Part shown: piece after piece, positions 58,244 to 64,000 of the stretch
Numbering within the stretch: the stretch's first letter is position 1
How the letters are laid out: every line of letters starts with the position of its first letter
From: Leisingera sp. S132
Lineage (GTDB): Bacteria; Pseudomonadota; Alphaproteobacteria; Rhodobacterales; Rhodobacteraceae
NCBI RefSeq assembly: GCF_025144465.1
Contig: NZ_CP083553.1
Coordinates: forward strand, 3,341,001 to 3,405,000
DNA: 64,000 nucleotides
Direction: 5' to 3'
Notes under the pieces: model-generated
The model's database searches: none
What the model saw: the letters and a program-made list of their open reading frames with translations, nothing else
Told to the model about the DNA's origin: nothing
Position numbers and translations under genes: made by a program

Positions 58244-59830
58244 ATGACAAATGCATCCCCGATTTCCGGCGACAAATCCCGTGTATTGATTTTCGACACC
58301 ACCCTGCGCGACGGCGAGCAGAGCCCCGGCGCCACCATGACCCATGACGAGAAGCTGGAGATTGCCGAGCTTCTGGACGAGATGGGCGTGGACATCATCG
58401 AGGCCGGCTTCCCGATTGCCTCCGAAGGCGACTTTGCCGCCGTGTCCGAGATTGCCGAGCGCTCGAAAAACGCGATGATCTGCGGCCTGGCGCGCGCCAA
58501 TTTCAAGGATATCGACCGCTGCGCCGAAGCGGTGCGCAAGGCCGCGCAGCCGCGTATCCACACCTTTATCGGCACTTCGCCGCTGCACCGCGCCATCCCG
58601 AACCTGACGATGGACGAGATGGCCGACAAGATCCACGAGACCGTGACCCACGCCCGCAACCTGGTCGATAACGTGCAGTGGTCGCCGATGGATGCGACCC
58701 GGACCGAGTGGGACTATCTCTGCCGGGTGATCGAGATCGCCATCAAGGCCGGTGCCACCACCATCAACATCCCCGACACCGTCGGATACACCGCGCCTGC
58801 AGAAAGCGCCGACCTGATCAAGCGCCTGATCGAGACCGTGCCGGGCGCAGATGATGTGATCTTTGCCACCCATTGCCACAACGACCTGGGCATGGCGACC
58901 GCCAACGCGCTGGCAGCCGTGGCAGGCGGTGCGCGCCAGATCGAATGCACCATCAACGGCCTTGGCGAGCGGGCGGGCAACACCGCGCTGGAAGAAGTGG
59001 TGATGGCGCTGAAAACCCGCAACGACATCATGCCCTGGTCGACCGGGATCGACACCACCAAGATCATGCATGTCTCGCGCCGGGTCTCGACCGTGTCCGG
59101 CTTCGTGGTGCAGCCGAACAAGGCGATTGTCGGCAAGAACGCCTTTGCCCATGAAAGCGGCATCCACCAGGACGGCATGCTGAAGAACCGCGAGAACTTC
59201 GAGATCATGCGGCCCGAGGACATCGGCCTCTCCGGCACTTCGCTGCCATTGGGCAAGCATTCCGGCCGCGCGGCGCTGCGCGACAAGCTGGAGCACCTCG
59301 GCTATGAGGTGGGCGATAACCAGCTGAAGGACGTCTTTGTCCGCTTCAAGGAGCTGGCCGACCGCAAGAAGGAAGTCTTCGACGACGACCTGATTGCGCT
59401 GATGCGCACCGGTGTGGATGCCGAGAACGACCACCTCAAAATCGTGTCTATGAAAGTGGTCTGCGGCACCGGCGGTCCAGCGGAATCCACCGTTGAGATG
59501 GAGATCGACGGCAAGGATGTCACCGAAACCGCCGAGGGCGACGGGCCGGTGGATGCAACCTTCAAGGCAATCCGCAAGATTTATCCGAACACTGCCCGGC
59601 TGCAGCTCTACCAGGTGCATGCAGTGACCGAGGGCACCGATGCGCAGGCGACGGTTTCGGTACGGCTGGAAGAGGATGGCAACATCGCCACCGGCGAAAG
59701 CGCCAACACCGATACGGTTGTGGCATCGGCCAAGGCCTATGTGAACGCGCTGAATCGCCTGATCGTGCGCCGCGGCCGGGTGGGCGAAGGCGCCGATACC
59801 AAGGAGATTTCCTACAAGGATCTGGCCTGA
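58244..59830 (+). CDS. leuA: 2-isopropylmalate synthase
   Basis: A 528-residue LeuA. The HMGL-like TIM-barrel begins FDTTLRDGEQSPGATM, with metal ligands in HCHNDLGMA (about residue 205). The C-terminal LeuA dimer/allosteric domain spans about 395-528. It condenses acetyl-CoA with 2-oxoisovalerate in leucine synthesis and is inhibited by leucine. ATG 58244 lies about 100 bp after the leucine-rich leader peptide. Other leu genes are not in view. Confidence 0.96.
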   Translation: MTNASPISGDKSRVLIFDTTLRDGEQSPGATMTHDEKLEIAELLDEMGVDIIEAGFPIASEGDFAAVSEIAERSKNAMICGLARANFKDIDRCAEAVRKAAQPRIHTFIGTSPLHRAIPNLTMDEMADKIHETVTHARNLVDNVQWSPMDATRTEWDYLCRVIEIAIKAGATTINIPDTVGYTAPAESADLIKRLIETVPGADDVIFATHCHNDLGMATANALAAVAGGARQIECTINGLGERAGNTALEEVVMALKTRNDIMPWSTGIDTTKIMHVSRRVSTVSGFVVQPNKAIVGKNAFAHESGIHQDGMLKNRENFEIMRPEDIGLSGTSLPLGKHSGRAALRDKLEHLGYEVGDNQLKDVFVRFKELADRKKEVFDDDLIALMRTGVDAENDHLKIVSMKVVCGTGGPAESTVEMEIDGKDVTETAEGDGPVDATFKAIRKIYPNTARLQLYQVHAVTEGTDAQATVSVRLEEDGNIATGESANTDTVVASAKAYVNALNRLIVRRGRVGEGADTKEISYKDLA

Positions 59831-59851
59831 GAAGGTTTCATCGAAAGAAAA

Positions 59852-59876
59852 GGGCGCCCGCTGCGGCGCCCTTTTT
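59852..59876. terminator. Bidirectional terminator between leuA and the adenylate cyclase gene
   Basis: GGGCGCC pairs with GGCGCCC around 6 bases. TTTTT follows on the + strand and the minus side has AAAGAAAA. Confidence 0.9.
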
Positions 59877-59884
59877 ATTACGGC

Positions 59885-61630
59885 CTATTCCAGCCCGGTT
59901 TTGCGCAGCCCTTCAGTGAAGTGCACCTTGTCCTCACTGCGGCCGTAGTGCAGCCCGGCCAGCAATCCTTCTGCCGTGGCCTCTGGCTGCATCATCCGGA
60001 TTTTCTCAACGAAGTCCTGCGCCTCCTGCGTATTGCCCAGCCAGCTATGGCAGGCCGCCACCAAACCATTCTGCACCACATCCAAAGCAGGCAGGCGTTT
60101 GAAGTCGGTCAGCGCCTGCTCATAAAGCCGCGCGGTGAAATGCGCCTTTCCGAGGTGGCTCCAGAAGCGGACCGGGAAATGCGGGTTGAGGCGCATCGCC
60201 TTCTCGATCCAGTCCGCGCCCTCCTCCGGCCGTCCCTGCCAGGTCAGCAGCTCGCCCATCTGCACCACAACCAGATCGTAGTTCGGGTTCAGCGACAGGG
60301 CGCGTTCCTGGTGGTACTGCGCCTGGTCCAAGTTGTCCTGCAGGATGGACACCGCCGCCATCAGCCGGTGCACGTCCGCATCATTGTCGTCCATCGAGGC
60401 GGCTTTCTGGATCGACTCCAGCGCCAGCTGCAGCATCCCCTCCACATCATCGCACCAGCCATAGCCCCAGGCCTGGCCGCGGATGCAGCCGCGCCATGCG
60501 TGGGCATGGGCAAACTCCGGATCCAGCTCTACCGCGCGGTCGATAAGCTCCATCGCCTTGGCATTGTCCTCTGCCGTGCTGCGGTGATGCAGGACCTTGG
60601 CCGCCAGCACGCATTCATAGGCCGCGAGGCTGGCAGGTTTCTTGCGCGAGACCTCATCCTGCTGGGCGGCTTCGATCCGCCCCGGCAGGGTGGCGACAAT
60701 CGCCGATGTCACCTCATCCTGAATATCGAATATGTCGTCGAGCGTGCGGTCGTATTTCTCCGCCCAGATATGGGAATCATTGCAGCTGTCGATCAGCTGC
60801 ACTGTGATCCGCAGCCGGTTTCCGCCTTTTCGCACGCTGCCCTCGACGATGTAGCGGGCGCCCAGTTTCTCCGCCACTTCGCGGATGTTCACCGCCTGCC
60901 CCTTGTAGACAAAGGTCGAATTGCGGGAAATCACGAACAGCTCGTGGCGGCGGCTGAGTTCGGTCAGGATGTCCTCTGTCAGCCCGTCGGCAAAGAACTC
61001 CTGCTCCGGGTCGCCGCTCATATTGGCAAAGGGCAGCACCGCGATGGAGGGTTTGACAACGGCAGCAGGTTCGATGGCGCTGCCGTCCTGATCCGGCGCG
61101 GCGCCGGCGGCCTCCCCTTCCAGAAGCAGCCGGTAGACCTGCACCGGTTCCGCAATGTTCTTGAGCTGCTGCGGCCCCAGATCCTCAAACTGCAGCTCGC
61201 CCATGCGGCGGACCTGATCGTAAACGGCGGCAGAGATGCAGACGTCCCCGGTGCCGGCAAACTGCTCCAGCCTTGCCGCCACATTGACGCCGCTGCCGTA
61301 GATGTCGCCGTCGTCAAAGATGATATCGCCGAGGTTCACACCGATCCGGAACTGGATGCGTTTATCAGGCGTCACATCCGCGTTACGGCGGCGCATCCTG
61401 TCCTGCACCTCTGCGGCACAGGCCACCGCGTCGCAGACGCTGGGAAACTCCACCAGCATCCCATCGCCGGTAGTCTTGATAATGGAGCATCGGTTCTTGG
61501 AGATCGCAGGGTCGATCAATTCGATCCGGTGGGTGCGAAGGCGGGCCAGCGTGCCCTGCTCATCCACGTCCATCAGTCGGCTGTAACCAACCATATCCGC
61601 CGCCAGCACGGCGGCCAGCCTGCGTTCCAT
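59885..61630 (-). CDS. Class III adenylate cyclase with TolB-like and TPR regions
   Basis: A 581-residue soluble protein. The N-terminal catalytic domain (about 1-180) has LAADMVGYSRLM and KTTGDGMLVEF, including metal Asp residues. Then come a TolB/FlgO-like segment (SIAVLPFANMSGDPEQEFFADGLTEDILTEL, split, about 190-300) and about six TPR helices to the C-terminus. No membrane segment. Such proteins are numerous in Rhizobiales and Rhodobacterales. It should make cAMP in response to an unknown cue. Its ATG at 61630 is probably correct. Confidence 0.92.
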   Translation of the reverse strand: MERRLAAVLAADMVGYSRLMDVDEQGTLARLRTHRIELIDPAISKNRCSIIKTTGDGMLVEFPSVCDAVACAAEVQDRMRRRNADVTPDKRIQFRIGVNLGDIIFDDGDIYGSGVNVAARLEQFAGTGDVCISAAVYDQVRRMGELQFEDLGPQQLKNIAEPVQVYRLLLEGEAAGAAPDQDGSAIEPAAVVKPSIAVLPFANMSGDPEQEFFADGLTEDILTELSRRHELFVISRNSTFVYKGQAVNIREVAEKLGARYIVEGSVRKGGNRLRITVQLIDSCNDSHIWAEKYDRTLDDIFDIQDEVTSAIVATLPGRIEAAQQDEVSRKKPASLAAYECVLAAKVLHHRSTAEDNAKAMELIDRAVELDPEFAHAHAWRGCIRGQAWGYGWCDDVEGMLQLALESIQKAASMDDNDADVHRLMAAVSILQDNLDQAQYHQERALSLNPNYDLVVVQMGELLTWQGRPEEGADWIEKAMRLNPHFPVRFWSHLGKAHFTARLYEQALTDFKRLPALDVVQNGLVAACHSWLGNTQEAQDFVEKIRMMQPEATAEGLLAGLHYGRSEDKVHFTEGLRKTGLE

Positions 61631-61695
61631 ATGGCGCCCTCCCTGCTGAAAAGCGTAGCGGGAAACCGCTGAATTTCCAAACTGTTTGCAATACC

Positions 61696-62418
61696 TCAGC
61701 CGCGCAGGATGCGGGCCGCCAGCGCTGGTGAGAGGCGGTGGATCAGCCGCAGCAGCTTCATCTGCCCCACCCAGATTTCGCTATTGCCTGCAGCCACCCC
61801 GTTCAGCAAGGCGGCCGCGGCAGTGTTGGGGCTGATCTTGCCGCGGCCGCGGCCCGCGGTCATCTGCGTCGCCGCCAGCGCCATTACGCAGTCCGTGACT
61901 TGGACCCGCAGCCCTGCGTCCTCAGCCTGATAGCGCATGGCGCGGGTGAAATTGCGCAGGCCTGCCTTGGAGGCGCAGTAGACCGGCGCCTGCCGTTTCG
62001 GCGCCAGGGCAAGGCCGGAGGTCACATTGACCAGGAAGCTGCCTGGTGTGCGCGCCAGAACCGGAAGCAGCCCGGCGGCAAGATGCATGGGCGCTGTCAG
62101 GTTCACCACCAGCTCCTGCTCGATATCCTGCGCGTCCGCCGTGCCTTTGACAAAATCAGAGGCGATTTGAATGCCCGCGTTGTTGATCACCCCGTCCAGC
62201 CGCCGCCCCTGCAGCCCGGCAATCAGCGCAGTGCGCGCGCGGCGGTCTCCCAGGTCGCAGGCCAGCCGCTCAATGCCCTCTGGCAGATCATCCAGCGCTT
62301 TGCTGGTGCGGGCCAGCGCCAGAACCTCTGCGCCTTCTGCCGCCAGCTGCAATGCCAGCGCCCGTCCGATCCCGCAGGATGCACCGGTAACCAGAATGCG
62401 TCTGCCGTCAAACCGCAT
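61696..62418 (-). CDS. Short-chain dehydrogenase/reductase
   Basis: A 240-residue SDR. The nucleotide fold is VTGASCGIGRA (residues about 10-20), the structural NNAG occurs in GVINNAGIQIA, and the catalytic Tyr-Lys pair is in APVYCASKAG. ATG 62418 overlaps the darcynin gene stop region by 11 bp. Substrate unknown. It belongs to a two-gene unit with darcynin, facing a TetR regulator. Confidence 0.92.
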   Translation of the reverse strand: MRFDGRRILVTGASCGIGRALALQLAAEGAEVLALARTSKALDDLPEGIERLACDLGDRRARTALIAGLQGRRLDGVINNAGIQIASDFVKGTADAQDIEQELVVNLTAPMHLAAGLLPVLARTPGSFLVNVTSGLALAPKRQAPVYCASKAGLRNFTRAMRYQAEDAGLRVQVTDCVMALAATQMTAGRGRGKISPNTAAAALLNGVAAGNSEIWVGQMKLLRLIHRLSPALAARILRG

Positions 62419-62731
62419 GGGCGGCCTCGTAGGTGCGGAAGCCGTTTTCAAAAGACGGGATGATCCCGGTGACCGTGAAGTAGCCCTCGGCGATCAGGGC
62501 GGTATCCCGCAGTTGCTCGATGGCAAAATAGTAGGCCTCCGGCGTCTCTGCTTCGATCATCGCCACATCGCTGACATCCGCATGAAACGCCTCGGCATCG
62601 AAATGGCGCAGCGACAGCCCGTTTCGGGTGAAGGGCTCCAGCCCGGCAGCGGCGATGCGTCCGCGTTCCGCGCGGCTGAGGCGCAGCCAGCCGGGGGAGG
62701 CCCGCAGCAGCAGGAAGATGGTCATTTTCAT
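62408..62731 (-). CDS. Darcynin-family protein
   Basis: A 107-residue protein. MKMTIFLLLRASPGWLRLSR opens it, with FDAEAFHADVSDVAM and YYFAIEQLRDT and ending IIPSFENGFRTYE. These are the conserved blocks of darcynin, a small family of unknown function known in bacteria and fungi. The frame overlaps the SDR start by 11 bp. A TetR gene and its presumed operator are upstream. Confidence 0.88.
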   Translation of the reverse strand: MKMTIFLLLRASPGWLRLSRAERGRIAAAGLEPFTRNGLSLRHFDAEAFHADVSDVAMIEAETPEAYYFAIEQLRDTALIAEGYFTVTGIIPSFENGFRTYEAAHAV

Positions 62732-62765
62732 CGGGAAACCTCCGGGATGTTGTCTTTGCCGCCAA

Positions 62766-62789
62766 GAATGTGAAGAATTGCTCACATTC
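62766..62789. promoter_or_regulatory. Palindromic operator between darcynin and tetR-like gene
   Basis: GAATGTGA and TCACATTC are separated by 8 bp in a perfect inverted repeat of 24 bp, midway between the divergent starts. Confidence 0.75.
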
Positions 62790-62822
62790 TCAACTCGCGT
62801 TCCCGGCAGGAAGCCACCCGCA

Positions 62823-63455
62823 ATGCACAGCCCAAGAAAACAAGCCCGCCAGGCCCGCTCCCGCGCCACCCAGGAGGCGATCGTGGAGGCGGCGGCTCGC
62901 ATTCTGGAAACTGCGGGGCGGGAGGGATTGACCACAAATGCGATTGCCGAACGGGCGGGCGTCAGCATCGGCTCGCTGTATCAGTATTTCCCCAACAAAG
63001 AGGCAGTGCTGGCCGCGGTTCTGCGCAGCAAGCGGGCTGAACTTCTGGGGTGGATGCGGGACGCCGCAGAGCGTTGCCGCGATGCGCCGCCGGAGGCGGC
63101 ATTGCGGGCATTGCTGGAAGCCGGGATGCGGCATCAGTTCGAACGCCCCCGGCTGGCGATGGAGGCAGAGTATGCCGAACAGCACTTGCAGCTGGCACCG
63201 GAAACCGCAGCATTGGCGCAGGAGATGGCTCAGATCGTACTGGACACCATCCGCCGGTTTTCCCCCGCCGCCGGACCGCAGGAGGCCCGCGACGTGGTCG
63301 CCATTGCCAAGGGCATGATCAACTCTGCCGCTTTTGCCGGCGAAGCAGGCGGTGCCGCGCTGGTCCAACGGGTGGAACGCGCGATCCGGGGTTACTTGCG
63401 CGAAACCGCGTCAAACAGCGCCGAAATCCGCGCGGCTTCCTCTGCCGCGCCATAG
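62823..63455 (+). CDS. TetR-family regulator
   Basis: A 210-residue TetR/AcrR protein. The N-terminal HTH has TTNAIAERAGVSIGSLYQYFPNKEAVLAAVL, split here over residues 40-70. The C-terminal half is the ligand-binding helical domain. It likely represses the darcynin-SDR unit through the 62766-62789 palindrome. Its 3' end overlaps the convergent rlmJ by 64 bp. Confidence 0.92.
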   Translation: MHSPRKQARQARSRATQEAIVEAAARILETAGREGLTTNAIAERAGVSIGSLYQYFPNKEAVLAAVLRSKRAELLGWMRDAAERCRDAPPEAALRALLEAGMRHQFERPRLAMEAEYAEQHLQLAPETAALAQEMAQIVLDTIRRFSPAAGPQEARDVVAIAKGMINSAAFAGEAGGAALVQRVERAIRGYLRETASNSAEIRAASSAAP

Positions 63456-64000
63456 GGCGCGTTGACCACGAACATGCCGCTGCCGACCATCCGGTGGCCT
63501 TCGCGCACCGGCGGAAAGGAAACCTCGTGGCGCAGCGCATCAGGCAACCCCTGCGCCTCCAGCGCCTTCAGCATCATCTTATGGCTGCCGTCCCGCAGGA
63601 TCGGATACCACAGCGCGATGACGCCGACGTTCCACTTCTTGTGCAGCTGGCCGATGATGCCGGGGATGCGGGCATAGTCGGATTTGATCTCGTAACTGGG
63701 GTCGATCAGCAACAGGCCGCGGCGCGGGGTTGGCGGTGCCAGCGACATGGCGAGCTCAAACCCGTCCTGCTGGTGCACCTTGGCCTTCCAGGGCTTCAGC
63801 GCGGCGCGCAATTCAGCGTTTTCCTGCGGGTGCAGCTCGGCGAATTGCAGCGAATCGCCGGCGCGCAGCAGCGAGGCTGCGATCAGCGGCGATCCGGGAT
63901 AGGCGGCCGCGCCGTGCGCCTTGCGGGTCTCCGACAGGGCGCGGTGCAGCGGATGATCCGCTGCCAGACCCTGCTCTGCCAGAACCTTGGTGATGCCCTG
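63392..64000 (-). CDS. rlmJ: 23S rRNA (adenine2030-N6)-methyltransferase RlmJ (C-terminal part)
   Basis: The frame is open from the window edge to a stop at 63392, 202 residues of the C-terminal part. LLLIDPSYE is the N6-adenine methyltransferase DPPY-type motif as in RlmJ. AHGAAAYPGSPLIAASLLR and GSGMFVVNAPYG are RlmJ family blocks. It methylates A2030 in 23S rRNA. The start is beyond the right edge. Confidence 0.93.
   Translation of the reverse strand, partial: QGITKVLAEQGLAADHPLHRALSETRKAHGAAAYPGSPLIAASLLRAGDSLQFAELHPQENAELRAALKPWKAKVHQQDGFELAMSLAPPTPRRGLLLIDPSYEIKSDYARIPGIIGQLHKKWNVGVIALWYPILRDGSHKMMLKALEAQGLPDALRHEVSFPPVREGHRMVGSGMFVVNAPYGAAEEAARISALFDAVSRK

Noticed and set aside
59921-61672. 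583-codon open frame on the + strand
   Set aside because: It is the antisense of the adenylate cyclase gene and has no ribosome-binding site or motif.

Overview
The window is chromosomal DNA of a GC-rich alphaproteobacterium, most likely a Roseobacter-group member of the Rhodobacterales. This is inferred from gene families and base composition, not from a marker search. Supporting genes are a TRAP transporter joined to pxpABC, class I lysyl-tRNA synthetase, tesA-ybbA-ybbP, rlmJ, a darcynin-family protein and FnrL-type boxes. No rRNA, tRNA or CRISPR array was seen.

Layout. 1-1227: 5' part of an RTX calcium-binding protein that runs off the left edge and carries near-identical 189-bp tandem units. 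1961-5823: a stressosome operon (rsbR, rsbS, rsbT, rsbX) followed by a histidine kinase with an RsbU-like N-terminus and a single-domain response regulator. The globin-like rsbR has an in-frame amber stop after codon 26. 6215-11640: a six-gene operon, dctP-dctQ-dctM-pxpB-pxpC-pxpA, which probably imports and opens 5-oxoproline or a similar compound. It is faced by a MarR-like regulator, with a 29-bp palindrome over the dctP promoter. 12500-13960: AT-richer accessory DNA with an IS end fragment joined to a uvrB 3' fragment and a Fic/VbhA-like toxin-antitoxin pair.

14123-30550: mostly ordinary genes. These include YbaK deacylase, UspA, a HugZ-like protein, a large beta-helix protein, lysS, TerB, a Tat-exported cyclase-family hydrolase, a cysteine-synthase-like enzyme facing an HxlR regulator with twin operators, PBP4, an EamA transporter and nadD. 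30690-37228: a second accessory region. It holds a peptidoglycan-binding/M15 peptidase, a KAP NTPase of mosaic composition, housekeeping ettA with a low-GC HEPN-like gene overlapping its stop codon, a lone DUF4157 (eCIS-core) protein, two paralogous small membrane proteins and a structured palindromic repeat present as one full and one partial copy.

37301-64000: trxC, an outer-membrane barrel protein, L,D-transpeptidase, cold-shock protein, tesA/ybbAP, an NsrR-like regulator, gltX, DUF1801, an FAD oxidase, nadE, an 18-repeat secreted MORN protein, a PNPOx/MocR divergent pair with operator repeats, an AGCS symporter with UspA, leuA behind a leucine-rich leader peptide, an adenylate cyclase, a darcynin-SDR operon facing a TetR regulator, and rlmJ running off the right edge.

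The most unusual signals are the stressosome wired to a two-component system with an interrupted sensor, the ettA/HEPN-like coupling within the 30.7-36.5 kb accessory region, and the promoter-embedded palindromes tied to adjacent regulators.
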